From positions 153,823 to 217,822 of the forward strand of contig NZ_JARESE010000044.1 in the NCBI RefSeq assembly GCF_029076845.1: 64,000 nucleotides of DNA, read 5' to 3'. A program made the position numbers and the translations under genes. Source of the stretch: Novosphingobium album (ex Liu et al. 2023) (GTDB lineage Bacteria; Pseudomonadota; Alphaproteobacteria; Sphingomonadales; Sphingomonadaceae). The notes beneath the pieces were generated by a model. The model worked only from the letters and a program-made list of their open reading frames with translations. It searched no databases and was not told the DNA's origin. Below are positions 49,585-61,219 of this stretch, one piece after another (the first letter of the stretch is position 1; the number at the start of each line of letters is the position of its first letter).

Positions 49585-50873
49585 TCGCGCCGGACCAGCG
49601 TGACTTGCGCGACGTCGATGCCGCCGCCCAGAAAGCCGCCTTCGCAATACATCAGGTAATAGCGCCAGAGCCGGGCGAAGCGCTGATCGAAGCCGCGCGG
49701 CAGGCGGCCTTCCTCCACCGCCCGGTCGAAGCTTTCGCGCCATGCCGCCAGCGTGCGCGCATAGTCCACGCCGAAAGCCTCGCGATCGCGCCAGGCCAGC
49801 CCGCGTTCCTCGGCCAGCCGGCGAAAATCCGGCTCGTGGATCAGCATCCCGCCGGGGAAGATATAGGTCTGGATGAAATCGGGGCTGCGCGCATAGCCGG
49901 CGAACAGATCCTCGCGCATGGCGATGTACTGGATCGCCGCGCGGCCGCCGGGCCTGAGATTGCGGGCAATGCAATCGAGGAACGCCGGCCAGAATTCACG
50001 CCCCACCGCCTCGACCATCTCGACACTGACGACCGCATCGTAACGCCCGGCCACGTCGCGATAGTCGCGCTTGAGGAAATCGACCCGGCCCGCGCCCGGC
50101 CGCCAGCGATCGCGCGCATAGGCAAGCTGTTCGTCCGACAGGCTGATCGCATCGACATGGGCATCGTGCCGTTCGGCCAGATAAGCGGCCAGCGTGCCCC
50201 AGCCGCAGCCGATTTCCAGCACCCGGTCGCCCGGATCGAGCGCCAGCCGCTCCTCGATCGCGGCCACCTTGGCCGATTGCGCGATGTCCAGCGTATCGAA
50301 GAACTGGCCCATCATGTTCGGCCCGTCCGCCACCGCGCCGAACCGCGCGCTGGAATAGATCATCGTCTCGCCCAGCCACTGCTCGTAGAAATCGTTGCCG
50401 AGATCGTAGTGGGCGTGGATGTTGCGCAGCGATCCGCCGCGCGTGTTGCGGTTCAGCCAGTGCAGCGCCCGGCCCAGCAGCCGCCATGGCCCATGCGCGC
50501 GCCCGACATCGCCGAGCGTGGCGGCATTGTCCATGAACAGCGCGAAGAGCGGCACCGGATCGGGGCTTTCCCACTCGCGCGCTTCCCAGGCCTGATACCA
50601 GCCGACCGAGCCGCCGGCGGCCAGCCGCAGCAGCGCGCGATAGCTTCTGAGCACGACCACCGCGTCAAACCCCGGCGCATGGCCGCCCAGGATGCGGACC
50701 GAGCCATCGGGCAAAGTCGTCATGATCGATCCGCGCGCCAGCCCGCGATCGATCCGGTCAAGGATACGGTGAATGCCGCCGGACCAGACGCGCGCGAACC
50801 ATCCGGGGCCCATGCCGAACGCGCGGCCGCCCGCGACAAGCTGCTCACCTCTCCCCGGCACCTGCGCGTTCAT
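49566..50873 (-). CDS. Cyclopropane-fatty-acyl-phospholipid synthase-like methyltransferase
   Basis: A 435-residue SAM-dependent methyltransferase of the CFA-synthase family, acting on unsaturated phospholipid chains. The SAM site is VLEIGCGWGTLAAYLAER; the family motifs NIHAHYDLGNDFYEQWLGE and MYCEGGFLGGG are present. The ATG at 50873 gives a normal start (MNAQVPGRGEQ). The stop lies inside the PilZ gene on the other strand. Confidence 0.92.
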   Translation of the reverse strand: MNAQVPGRGEQLVAGGRAFGMGPGWFARVWSGGIHRILDRIDRGLARGSIMTTLPDGSVRILGGHAPGFDAVVVLRSYRALLRLAAGGSVGWYQAWEAREWESPDPVPLFALFMDNAATLGDVGRAHGPWRLLGRALHWLNRNTRGGSLRNIHAHYDLGNDFYEQWLGETMIYSSARFGAVADGPNMMGQFFDTLDIAQSAKVAAIEERLALDPGDRVLEIGCGWGTLAAYLAERHDAHVDAISLSDEQLAYARDRWRPGAGRVDFLKRDYRDVAGRYDAVVSVEMVEAVGREFWPAFLDCIARNLRPGGRAAIQYIAMREDLFAGYARSPDFIQTYIFPGGMLIHEPDFRRLAEERGLAWRDREAFGVDYARTLAAWRESFDRAVEEGRLPRGFDQRFARLWRYYLMYCEGGFLGGGIDVAQVTLVRRDQPSAL

Positions 50874-50908
50874 GTTAACCTTATGAACCCGTTGCGCCAG
50901 CGTTTCAA

Positions 50909-52291
50909 TCAGGCTCGCGCGCCCTTCGCCGCGCCATGGGCCGCCAGCGCCCGCTCGCGCGCGGCGCGATGCTCGATGATCCTGGCCGGATAGCCCCGGG
51001 GCCGGCGATGATCGGGCGGATCGTGGATCTCGCTGTCGGACAGGCCGGCCAGCTCGGGCACCCAAGCGCGGATATAGCCGGCGGCGTCGAACTTCTCCGA
51101 CTGGACCAGCGGCGCCATGATCCGCACGAACATGTTGGCATCGACACCCGATCCGGCGACCCATTGCCAGTTCACCGCGTTCGAACCGTAATCGGCATCG
51201 ACCAGCGTGTCCCAGAACCACTGCTCGCCTTCGCGCCAGTCGATCAGCAGATGCTTCACCAGAAAGCTCGCGGCGATCATCCGCACGCGGTTGTGCATCC
51301 AGCCGGTCGCCCAGAGCTGGCGCATCCCGGCATCGACGATCGGATAGCCCGTGCGGCCGCGCCGCCACGCGCGCAAGTCCGCTTCGGCAGCGGGCCCCGT
51401 GCGCCAGGCCAGATCCGCGAATTCCGGCCGGGCCGCACGGGCGCCATATTCGGGAAATTGCACGATCACGTTCTGCGCATAGTCGCGCCAGCCCAGCTCG
51501 CCCAGGAACGTGCCCACCGATCCCCCGGCGCCGGCAACCGCGTGCCAGACTTGCGCGGGCGAGACCTCGCCGAAATGGAGATGCGGCGAAAGCAGCGACG
51601 TGCCGTCCCCGGCGGGCAGGTTGCGCGTGGCTTCATAGCGCGCCGCCTTGCCGGCGAATGCCTCCAGCCGCGCCCGGGCCTCGTCCTCGCCCGGCCGCCA
51701 CGCCGCGCGCAGGCCGCCGGCCCAGTCGGGAGCGCGGGGCAGCAAGGCCCAGTCGGCCAGCGGCTCGCTGGCGGGCCATGCCGCCGGCGGCATGATCCGC
51801 GCCGGGGCCGGCAGCGGCGCGAGCGGCGGCATAAGCTCGCCCAGCGCCCGCCAGAACGGCGTGAAGATCCGGTAAGGCGTGCCCGCCCCGGTCAGCACCG
51901 TGCCCGGCGGCGCAAGGTAATTGCCATGATGCAGGTGCAGCGCCAACCGCTTGCCCACCGCCTTTTCGGCATTGCGCCACCACGGCTCGTAATGATGCAG
52001 CGCATGGACCGCGCTCGCGCCGGTTTCCCCGGCGATCGCGGCAAGCACCTCCTCGCACCGCCCGCGCCGCAGGATCAGCCGCGATCCGCGTTCGCGCAAG
52101 GCCGCGTCCAGGCTGGCGAGGCTGTGATGCAGCCACCAGCGCGCGGCACCGCCCATGCGGCGATGCCGGGGCGTCTCATCGTCGAGCACATAGACCGGGA
52201 TCACCGGCCCCGTTGCCGCGACGGCGGCGAACGCGGCCTGATCGGCCAGGCGCAGATCACGCCGCAGCCAGACGATGCAGGGAGACGCCAT
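50909..52291 (-). CDS. phrB: Deoxyribodipyrimidine photolyase
   Basis: A 460-residue class I photolyase/cryptochrome. It begins CIVWLRRDLRLADQ (antenna domain), and the FAD-binding C-terminus carries GYPIVDAGMRQLWATGWMHN, FLVKHLLIDWREGEQWFWD and DYGSNAVNWQWVAGSG. It repairs cyclobutane pyrimidine dimers with light. No LexA box was seen upstream. Confidence 0.94.
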   Translation of the reverse strand: MASPCIVWLRRDLRLADQAAFAAVAATGPVIPVYVLDDETPRHRRMGGAARWWLHHSLASLDAALRERGSRLILRRGRCEEVLAAIAGETGASAVHALHHYEPWWRNAEKAVGKRLALHLHHGNYLAPPGTVLTGAGTPYRIFTPFWRALGELMPPLAPLPAPARIMPPAAWPASEPLADWALLPRAPDWAGGLRAAWRPGEDEARARLEAFAGKAARYEATRNLPAGDGTSLLSPHLHFGEVSPAQVWHAVAGAGGSVGTFLGELGWRDYAQNVIVQFPEYGARAARPEFADLAWRTGPAAEADLRAWRRGRTGYPIVDAGMRQLWATGWMHNRVRMIAASFLVKHLLIDWREGEQWFWDTLVDADYGSNAVNWQWVAGSGVDANMFVRIMAPLVQSEKFDAAGYIRAWVPELAGLSDSEIHDPPDHRRPRGYPARIIEHRAARERALAAHGAAKGARA

Positions 52292-52361
52292 CGTCAGCCC
52301 ACGCTTGCCGGCAGGCCCCGTTCCAGCGCGCTGGAACGGATCGAACGGGCTCGCCGGACGC

Positions 52362-53402
52362 TCAGTCCATCAGGCCATGCGTGGCGGTTTCCTCGACCGT
52401 CCAGGTCTGCCCCTTGGCCAGCAGCTTGCCGAGATCGGCATCCTTGTTGGCGCTCGCCTTCCGGCGTTCCTCGGCCACCACGCTTTCGAACGTGGGGCGC
52501 GGATCGTCATAGATCACGCCCAGCGCCATCGGGAACGCGCCGAACGGCATTTCCACCAGCATGTGCGCCAGTCCCCGGTTCTTGACGTTGTGCACCGCGA
52601 CGCCGGCCGCCTGCCAATCCCCATCGACCACGTCGACGACCTTGAGCGTCAGCGTCGCGGTGTCGAGCGCGAGGCCCTTGGCGCCCTTGGCGAAGAGCAG
52701 TGGCTGGCCATCGGTGCACCAGAGCTGCATCTCGTCGGCCACCGCCTTGGCGGTGAAATCGTCAAACCGATCCTTGTTGTAGACGATGCAGTTCTGGAAG
52801 ATCTCGATGAAGGCCGCGCCCTGGTGCTCGTAAGCGGCCTTGAGCACGCTGGGCAGTTCCTTCGACACGTCATAGCCGCGCGCGACGAACCGCGCGCCCG
52901 AGCCGAGCGCGAAGGCGCAAGGGCTGGCGGGCCGGTCGACCGAGCCGAGCGGGGTCGAAGGGCTCGGCGTGCCGAGCCGGCTGGTCGGCGAATACTGGCC
53001 TTTGGTCAGCCCGTAGATCTCGTTGTTGAACAGCATGATCTGGCAGTTCAGGTTGCGGCGCAGCACATGCATCGTGTGGTTGCCGCCGATCGACATGCCA
53101 TCGCCGTCACCCGTCACCAGCCAGACGTCCAGCTCGGGATTGGCGAGCTTGATGCCCGTGGCGAAGGCCGGTGCGCGGCCGTGGATCGTGTGGAAGCCAT
53201 AGCTTTCGACGTAATACGGAAACCGGCTGGAGCAGCCGATGCCCGAGACGAACACCGTGTTCTTGGGGTCCGCGCCGATCTGCGGCAGCGTGCGCTGCAC
53301 CGCCTTGAGGATCGCATAGTCGCCGCAGCCGGGGCACCAGCGCACTTCCTGATCGGTTTCCCAGTCCTTGAGCGTGGTGGCGATAGGGGTCATGTCATTC
53401 AT
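52362..53402 (-). CDS. korB: 2-oxoacid:ferredoxin oxidoreductase beta subunit
   Basis: A 346-residue thiamine-diphosphate-binding subunit. It has CPGCGDYAILKAVQ at the N-terminus and the TPP/Mg motif GDGDGMSIGGNHTMHVLRRN, followed by NNEIYGLTKGQYSPTS. With the alpha subunit it oxidises a 2-oxoacid, most likely 2-oxoglutarate, to acyl-CoA with ferredoxin reduction. It starts 12 bases after korA. Confidence 0.93.
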   Translation of the reverse strand: MNDMTPIATTLKDWETDQEVRWCPGCGDYAILKAVQRTLPQIGADPKNTVFVSGIGCSSRFPYYVESYGFHTIHGRAPAFATGIKLANPELDVWLVTGDGDGMSIGGNHTMHVLRRNLNCQIMLFNNEIYGLTKGQYSPTSRLGTPSPSTPLGSVDRPASPCAFALGSGARFVARGYDVSKELPSVLKAAYEHQGAAFIEIFQNCIVYNKDRFDDFTAKAVADEMQLWCTDGQPLLFAKGAKGLALDTATLTLKVVDVVDGDWQAAGVAVHNVKNRGLAHMLVEMPFGAFPMALGVIYDDPRPTFESVVAEERRKASANKDADLGKLLAKGQTWTVEETATHGLMD

Positions 53403-53414
53403 CGGTCTATCCCC

Positions 53415-55295
53415 TCAGGCCAGCATGTCTTCGATCGCCGCTTCGATTTCGGCGATGGTGAAGGGCTGGCCGGATACCTTGTTGAGCGGCCGGGCATCGA
53501 CCAGGAACTGGTCGCGCAGCACGGTCTTGAACTGGCCGGTGTTCATTTCAGGCACCAGCACCCTGTCATAGCTCTTGAGCAGATCGCCCAGGTTGCGCGG
53601 CAGCGGCCAGACGTGGCGGACGTGGATGTGCGACACGTCGAGCCCCTTGCGGCGCGCGCGGCGCACGGCCTGATGGATCGGCCCGAAGGTCGAGCCCCAG
53701 CCGATCACCGCCAGCTTGCCCGAAACATCGCCCAGGCTGACCTCCTGCGCGGGCACCGCCAGGGCGACGGCATCGACCTTGGCCTTGCGCGCCTCGGTCT
53801 GCGACTGGTGGACATCGGGCGAATAGTCGATCGCGCCGGTGTCGATGCCCTTCTCGATGCCGCCGATGCGGTGCATCAGGCCCGGCGTGCCCGGCTTGAT
53901 CCACGGCCGCACGCCGCGATCATCGCGCTTGAACGGCAGGACCGGCCCCTCGCCATTGTTGCCCGCTTCGAGGAAGCTCACCGGGAACGGAGCGAACGTG
54001 GCCGGATCGGGCACTTTCCACGGCTCGGCGGCATTGCCGATGTAGCCGTCGGTCAGCAGGATCACCGGGGTCATGAACTGGGTGGCGATGCGGCAGGCCT
54101 CGATCGCGCATTCGAAGGCATCGGCGGGCGAACGCGCGGCGATCACTGGCAGCGGCGCATCGCCGTTGCGGCCATAGACCGCCTGATAGAGGTCGGACTG
54201 CTCGGTCTTGGTGGGAAGGCCCGTGGAAGGCCCGCCGCGCTGCGAATTGACGATGACCAGCGGCAGCTCGGTCATGATGGCAAGGCCCATCGCCTCACCC
54301 TTCAGCGCGATGCCCGGGCCCGAGGAAGAGGTGACGCCCAGCTGCCCCGCATAGGACGCCCCGATCGCCGAGCAGATCGCCGCGATCTCGTCCTCGGCCT
54401 GGAACGTGGTGACGCCGAATTCCTTCATCTTCACCAGGTTGTGCAGGATCGCCGAGGCCGGCGTGATCGGATAGCCGCCGAAGAACATCGGCAGCCCGGC
54501 CAGCCGCGCGCCGGCGACCAGGCCCAGCGAGACCGCTTCGGCGCCGGTGATCGTGCGATAAAGGCCCGGCTCTGCCGGCACCGGATCGACATGCAGCTTG
54601 CGCAGCGGCCCGGCCAGCTCGGCCGTCTCGCCATAGGCGTGGCCGGCATTGAGCGCGGCGATATTGGCATCGGCCAGCACCGGGTTCTTCGCGAACTTGC
54701 CGCGCAGCCAGTCGATCAGCGGCGCGCGGTCCCGATCGAACATCCACAGCGCCAGGCCCAGCGTCCACATGTTCTTGCAACGCAGCGCTTCCTTGTTGCC
54801 AAGGCCGAACGCCTTGACCGATTCCAGCGTCAGCGCGCTGATATCGAAGGCCAGCACATCCCACTTCGACAGCGAGCCGTCTTCCAGCGGACTGGTTTCG
54901 TACTTGGCCTTTTCCAGGTTGCGCTTGTTGAACTCGCCCGTGTCGGCGATGACGAGGCCGCCGGGCTTGAGCGCCTGGACATTGGTCTTGAGCGCGGCCG
55001 GGTTCATCGCCACCAGCACGTCGGGCGCGTCGCCCGCGGTGGTGATCTCGCTCGATCCGAAATTGATCTGGAAGGCCGAGACGCCGAACAGCGTGCCTTG
55101 CGGCGCGCGAATTTCGGCGGGGAAGTCCGGGAACGTCGCCAGATCGTTGCCGGCAAGCGCGGTGGAAAGCGTGAACTGGCCGCCCGTAAGCTGCATACCA
55201 TCACCCGAGTCGCCCGCGAAACGTACGACCACGGCTTCTGGCGATGTCGCCTCGGGTTGCGCGGTGGTGGCTTTTTCGGCTGATAGTGTCGCCAT
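53415..55295 (-). CDS. korA: 2-oxoacid:acceptor oxidoreductase alpha subunit (gamma-alpha fusion)
   Basis: A 626-residue fusion of the gamma domain (N-terminal, RFAGDSGDGMQLTGGQFT) and alpha domain (from about 215, with the YPITPASAILHNL and TSSSGPGIALKGEAMG segments). The ATG at 55295 is chosen since AGAGG sits six bases upstream; the ATG two codons earlier would have the Shine-Dalgarno touching it. Confidence 0.93.
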   Translation of the reverse strand: MATLSAEKATTAQPEATSPEAVVVRFAGDSGDGMQLTGGQFTLSTALAGNDLATFPDFPAEIRAPQGTLFGVSAFQINFGSSEITTAGDAPDVLVAMNPAALKTNVQALKPGGLVIADTGEFNKRNLEKAKYETSPLEDGSLSKWDVLAFDISALTLESVKAFGLGNKEALRCKNMWTLGLALWMFDRDRAPLIDWLRGKFAKNPVLADANIAALNAGHAYGETAELAGPLRKLHVDPVPAEPGLYRTITGAEAVSLGLVAGARLAGLPMFFGGYPITPASAILHNLVKMKEFGVTTFQAEDEIAAICSAIGASYAGQLGVTSSSGPGIALKGEAMGLAIMTELPLVIVNSQRGGPSTGLPTKTEQSDLYQAVYGRNGDAPLPVIAARSPADAFECAIEACRIATQFMTPVILLTDGYIGNAAEPWKVPDPATFAPFPVSFLEAGNNGEGPVLPFKRDDRGVRPWIKPGTPGLMHRIGGIEKGIDTGAIDYSPDVHQSQTEARKAKVDAVALAVPAQEVSLGDVSGKLAVIGWGSTFGPIHQAVRRARRKGLDVSHIHVRHVWPLPRNLGDLLKSYDRVLVPEMNTGQFKTVLRDQFLVDARPLNKVSGQPFTIAEIEAAIEDMLA

Positions 55296-55535
55296 TGTCA
55301 TCCTCTGTGGCGGAGCTGCTCTTGCTCGATGGGGTGGGCCCTGATCCCGTTCAAGCAGCCACGCAATTTAGAAAAACTCTCAAGTGAAAAACCTGACATC
55401 GCATGAGAACCATAAAACACGCTAGTCAAGAGCGAGGGCATGGGCCATTCTTACAGGCATGAATCGCGACAGGCTGTTTCACCGCCCCGCTACATCGCCG
55501 CAAGCTATCCTTTCCACGCGGGAATCCCCATATCC

Positions 55536-56018
55536 ATGATCGACATACCCAACCTGCCATACCGGCCCTGCGTCGGCGTGATGCTGGTGAATGCCTCGGG
55601 CAAGGCCTTTGTCGGCAAGCGAATCGACAATCGCGAGGGCGATTGGTGGCAGATGCCGCAAGGCGGCATCGACCCCGGCGAGGACTTGCGCGACGCCGCG
55701 CAGCGCGAGCTGTGGGAGGAAACCGGCGTCACGCGCGAGCATGTCACCTTCATCGCCCAGACCCGGGAGGAACTGCTCTATGACTTGCCCGAGGAGCTTC
55801 TGGGCAAGCTGTGGGGCGGCAAGTATCGCGGCCAGCGCCAGCACTGGTTCCTCGGCCGGTTCGAAGGGGTCGACGCGCATATCGACCTGAAGGCGCACAA
55901 GCCGCCCGAGTTCTGCGAATGGAAATGGATCGATCCCGAACTGCTGCCGGACATGATCGTGCCGTTCAAGAAACGCGTCTACCGCGCCGTGCTGGACGAG
56001 TTCCGCGCCCTGATCTGA
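55536..56018 (+). CDS. rppH: RNA pyrophosphohydrolase (Nudix)
   Basis: A 160-residue Nudix hydrolase. The Nudix box (GX5EX7REUXEEXGU) begins GGIDPGEDLRDAAQ. The family lead YRPCVGVMLVN and the C-terminal WKWIDPELLPDMIVPFKK are typical of RppH. It removes 5' pyrophosphate to trigger mRNA decay. ATG 55536 is used; the open frame extends 32 codons further without a site. Confidence 0.93.
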   Translation: MIDIPNLPYRPCVGVMLVNASGKAFVGKRIDNREGDWWQMPQGGIDPGEDLRDAAQRELWEETGVTREHVTFIAQTREELLYDLPEELLGKLWGGKYRGQRQHWFLGRFEGVDAHIDLKAHKPPEFCEWKWIDPELLPDMIVPFKKRVYRAVLDEFRALI

Positions 56019-56057
56019 CGGGTATCCGGCCTGAGCGGCGAGGCAGCCCCGGCGCGA

Positions 56058-56564
56058 TCAGTTCTCCGAGACCACGGGCTTGGGCGTCACCGCCTCGGCC
56101 GTGACCATGCGCGGGGCCGGTCCCTTGGCGATGGCGGCGGAAAGCTGGCGCGCTTCGGCGCAATTGTCGCCACACAGCGTCTTGAGCCGGGCGAGATTGC
56201 GGTTGGCTTTCTCGGTCGCGCCCTTTTCGGCCAGCGCCGCGCCTTCGCCGGCGATCGCCGCGAGATTGCGCGGATCGCCTTCCAGCGCCTCACGGTAATA
56301 GTGCAGCGCCTTGCCCTGCAGCCCGGTGCGCCGGGTGGCGGCGGCAAGATCGAGCAGGACCGTGACATTGCCCGGCTGCACCGCCAGGGCCGCCTCGAAA
56401 TCGTCGATCGCATCGTTCACCTTGCCCGCCTCCATCGCGGTGCGCCCCTTGGCCAGCAGCGCGGTGGCGCGCGGGTCCATCGGATCGGACGGCGCGGAAT
56501 GGATGACGCTGGAGGAAACGGCGACGGCGAGTGAAAGGGCAAGAGCAACAGGGGTATAACGCAT
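56058..56564 (-). CDS. Secreted TPR-repeat protein
   Basis: A 168-residue protein with a signal peptide (to about residue 22, SSSVIHSA) and two to three TPR units (about 30-130, AMEAGKVNDAIDDFEAALAVQPGN and GKALHYYREALEGDP). The function is a scaffold at most. The ATG at 56564 has AAGGA 10 bases upstream. Confidence 0.82.
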   Translation of the reverse strand: MRYTPVALALSLAVAVSSSVIHSAPSDPMDPRATALLAKGRTAMEAGKVNDAIDDFEAALAVQPGNVTVLLDLAAATRRTGLQGKALHYYREALEGDPRNLAAIAGEGAALAEKGATEKANRNLARLKTLCGDNCAEARQLSAAIAKGPAPRMVTAEAVTPKPVVSEN

Positions 56565-56613
56565 CAACATGTCCTTGGCCGAGAGCTGCGTCTTGGTCAT
56601 GAAACTGACGCTA

Positions 56614-57786
56614 TCACACCCTGACGAGGCGCGCGATGAAAAACCCGTCGGTCCCGTCATGGGCCGGCGAGAGGCGGATTCCCGCTCCGCGCGGCGTGCC
56701 GGCGGGCAGCACGGGCGGCTCGGCGCGAAAGCCCGGCCAGCGCGACAGGAACGCCGCCGCCTGCTCCGCCCCTTCGGCATCGAGCAACGAGCAAGTGACG
56801 AAGACCAGCCGCCCGCCCGGCCGCACCAGCGCCGCGCCGATATCGAGCAGCCGCGCCTGCAAGCCGGTGTAGCGCGCCAGTTGCGCGGGATTGAGCCGCC
56901 AGCGCGCTTCCGGGTTGCGCCGCCAGGTGCCCGTGCCCGAACAGGGCGCATCGACCAGCACCGCGTCCGCCCGATCGCGCCAATCCGCCAGCGCCTCGGC
57001 CTCGCGGCCCGGATCGAGCAGCCGGGTCGCGATGCCCGGCGCCCCGGCCCGCGCCGTGCGCGGCTCCAGCCTGGCCAGCCGCCCGCGATCGGTATCACAA
57101 GCGAGAATCGTGCCCGAGGGCCCCGTTTCGGCGGCCAGCGCCAGCGTCTTGCCCCCTGCCCCGGCGCACAGGTCGATCACCGATTCGCCCGGCCGCGCGC
57201 CCACCGCCATGCAGGCCAGCTGCGATCCGGTGTCCTGCACCTCGATCATGCCATCGCGGAAGGCGGGGCTGTCCTCGATCCGCGTCCCGTGCGGATAGCG
57301 CCAGCCATGCGGCGCGGCGGTGCGCGCGCCGCCTTCAGGCAGCGTGGCGATGCCCGCCTTGAGCGCGTTCACCCGAATATCGAGCGGCGCGCGTTCGAGC
57401 AAAGCGGCGGCATCGGCGCCCGTCACGCCGCTCGCGGCCAGGGCCTCGGCCAGCCAGGCCGGGGCGGTGCCGCCCGGTGCCGCCGGCTCATCGGGCGCGA
57501 TCGGCGCGGGGGCATGGCGCGATCCATCGAACAGGGCGGCAAGCGCGGAATCGTCGTTCGCCAGCCGCAGCATCGCCGCGCGGCCGCTCTGGGGCACATC
57601 GCCGCAAGCGCGGATGGCACGGAACACCAGTTCGCGCACCGCGCGCCGATCACCGCTGCCGGCAAAGCGGCGCGTGCGGAACCAGTCGGCGACGATGCGA
57701 TCGGCCGGCGGGCCATTGTCACGCGCGGCGGCGATGACGAGATCGAGCACCTCGATCGCCGCCTGGACGCGGGCGGCCGGCGTCAT
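56614..57786 (-). CDS. rsmB: 16S rRNA (cytosine-5-)-methyltransferase, RsmB/NOP family
   Basis: A 390-residue SAM methyltransferase. An N-terminal NusB-like domain (about 1-130) precedes the catalytic domain with the SAM motif DLCAGAGGKTLALA and two catalytic cysteines (VDAPCSGTGTW and VTCSLLDAEG). RsmB modifies C967 of 16S rRNA. It starts 72 bases from the guaB stop. Confidence 0.92.
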   Translation of the reverse strand: MTPAARVQAAIEVLDLVIAAARDNGPPADRIVADWFRTRRFAGSGDRRAVRELVFRAIRACGDVPQSGRAAMLRLANDDSALAALFDGSRHAPAPIAPDEPAAPGGTAPAWLAEALAASGVTGADAAALLERAPLDIRVNALKAGIATLPEGGARTAAPHGWRYPHGTRIEDSPAFRDGMIEVQDTGSQLACMAVGARPGESVIDLCAGAGGKTLALAAETGPSGTILACDTDRGRLARLEPRTARAGAPGIATRLLDPGREAEALADWRDRADAVLVDAPCSGTGTWRRNPEARWRLNPAQLARYTGLQARLLDIGAALVRPGGRLVFVTCSLLDAEGAEQAAAFLSRWPGFRAEPPVLPAGTPRGAGIRLSPAHDGTDGFFIARLVRV

Positions 57787-57858
57787 GCGCCGGATACTCG
57801 CGGAAGCGGGCCGGTGCCGCCATGAAATGCGCGCTTCCGCGCATTTCCCGACAGACCC

Positions 57859-59325
<1,467 letters not shown>

Positions 59326-59449
59326 TCAAAAGCCTCCGGTCGGGAATCGTGGCGGCCCATGTAACCAAGCGGGTGGGTTTGGGCTAGGGGGTGTTGCGAT
59401 TTCGTCGAAAGCGCCGGGCGCGGGCCTGCCCCGGCGCGGGCGCGGGCGG

Positions 59450-60943
59450 CTACTTCGCCTTCATCGGCACCCGGCGCAGATCGCCGAACCAGCGCGCCAA
59501 CGCGGTGAGCAGCTTCACGTCGTCCACTTCGCCGCCCAGTTGCAGCGGGTGCGACAGGTCGTCGCTGGGGCGGTGGTAGTCGCCATCGAAGAAGGCCTTG
59601 ATGCGGCTGATATCGCCATAGGCCGTCGTCACCATCACGGTCGGGATATCGTGCTGCATCAGCGCCCAGCCGTCCTGCCGCTTGACGTATTCGTTGGCCT
59701 CGTCGCTGGCGACGATCTTCACCTTCTCGTGCCGCGCGGCTTTCTCGATCTCGGCGTCGAGCCCGGTCATGCCGCGCCCGACGATGGCGAAGGGCGTGCC
59801 TTGCGGGGCCAGCGCGATCGAATCGATGTTGAACCCGGCAACGATCTGGTTGGGCGGCAGCGGCGGGTTCTCGGCAAAGGCGTGGGCGCCCAGCAGACCC
59901 AGTTCCTCGGCGGTGGTGGCCAGGAAATAGACGTCGCGATCGAGCTGCGGCCCGCGCGCCAGCCGCCGCGCGATTTCGGTGAGCGCGGCCACGCCGCTGG
60001 CATTGTCGATCGCCCCGTTGCAGATCAGGTCTTCGGCCGGCGGCGCGGCGCAAGTGCCGAAATGGTCCCAATGGGCCACCAGCAGCACCGCGCCCGCATC
60101 GGGGCGGCGGCCGGGCAGCTTGCCGATCAGGTTGTGCGTGCGGATCGTCGTCTCGCGCGTGGTCGCCTCGAGCGAGGCCGACAGATCGAGCATGACGGGC
60201 CGGAAATCGGGCCCGGCCGCCACCTTTTCCAGCGCGGCCAGCGTGCGCCCGGAATAGCGCAGCAGATCGTCCATGGCATCGCGCGTGACGAAGCCTTCCA
60301 AATCGCCGCCCAGCGAATCTTCGGCCAAGGCGTAGCCCGACCGGCGGCGGCGCGCCGCGACCTGGTCCAGCGTGCGATCGCCATCGAGCACGGTGATCAC
60401 CGCCGATGCACCTTGCGCCAACAGCTTGCTTTGCCGTTCGCTGTCGATCCCGTCGCCATCGAGCATCACCGCCACGCGCCCGGCCAGTTCGTTGCGGGTG
60501 AAGTCCATGCCCTCCGCCCGGCCGACGAACAGCAGCGGCGCCTCGCGCACCAGGCTGCGCTTGCCCGATGTGAGCATCAGGATCTTGGCCGGATCGAACC
60601 AGACGCGCTTGCCCCTGCGGAAGAACTGCGCGGCCGAGGAGGCCGGCTCGCGCGCGACCAGCGTGACCGGCGCGAACCATTCGTTGCCCGGATCGTTGGT
60701 GCCCGAAACCAGGCCGATATCGTACCACTGCCGGCCCAGATAGCGCAGCGTCTTGGCCTCACCCTCGGTGCCCGGCTCGCGCCCTTCGAAATCGTCGCTC
60801 GCCAGCACCTCGATATGCGCGCGCAGCCGGGCTTCCAGCTCGCGGTCCGCGCGCGAGGGCGCGGCCTGCGCCGGCGGGGCAAATGCCAGGGCCGCGCCAA
60901 GCCATACGCTCACAGCCGTTCGTGCGACCCTGTCCATGTCCAT
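59450..60943 (-). CDS. Secreted M28-family metallopeptidase
   Basis: A 497-residue zinc peptidase, with a signal peptide (AFAPPAQA, about residue 27), a PA-type insert domain (about 100-260) and the peptidase domain. Metal and catalytic residues are in [32 protein letters not shown] and DYHRPSDD. A longer frame to 60979 adds 12 codons. It probably cuts dipeptides or N-terminal residues outside the inner membrane. Confidence 0.88.
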   Translation of the reverse strand: MDMDRVARTAVSVWLGAALAFAPPAQAAPSRADRELEARLRAHIEVLASDDFEGREPGTEGEAKTLRYLGRQWYDIGLVSGTNDPGNEWFAPVTLVAREPASSAAQFFRRGKRVWFDPAKILMLTSGKRSLVREAPLLFVGRAEGMDFTRNELAGRVAVMLDGDGIDSERQSKLLAQGASAVITVLDGDRTLDQVAARRRRSGYALAEDSLGGDLEGFVTRDAMDDLLRYSGRTLAALEKVAAGPDFRPVMLDLSASLEATTRETTIRTHNLIGKLPGRRPDAGAVLLVAHWDHFGTCAAPPAEDLICNGAIDNASGVAALTEIARRLARGPQLDRDVYFLATTAEELGLLGAHAFAENPPLPPNQIVAGFNIDSIALAPQGTPFAIVGRGMTGLDAEIEKAARHEKVKIVASDEANEYVKRQDGWALMQHDIPTVMVTTAYGDISRIKAFFDGDYHRPSDDLSHPLQLGGEVDDVKLLTALARWFGDLRRVPMKAK

Positions 60944-61219
60944 GGGAATACTCACTAAAGATTCAAACGCGGCGGACAAGCGCGCGTTCGGCGGATCTTG
61001 CCATACCAGTGCGATTTCAGGTCTGATTCAGCCTACCTGAATCAAGGCTGCACGAACCGGCGCGAAGCGGGTGAAATCGTCGCGAATCGATAACGGGCCG
61101 GCCGCCGGTGCCAAGGCGGCTTGCATTTTGCGCGCCCGCGCCCTGAATAGGGGCACGATAGCAGGATGCCGGCGGCCGGATCGGCGCGCCGGCGGCAAGG
61201 CAGCAGGGAACGGCGCACA

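Noticed and set aside
52275..55283. 1002-codon plus-strand open frame
   Set aside because: Antisense to korA and korB; the real genes have all cofactor motifs.
55401..55429. Promoter for korA with TTGACT
   Set aside because: A -35-like TTGACT exists on the minus strand, but no acceptable -10 box lies at 16-18 bases.
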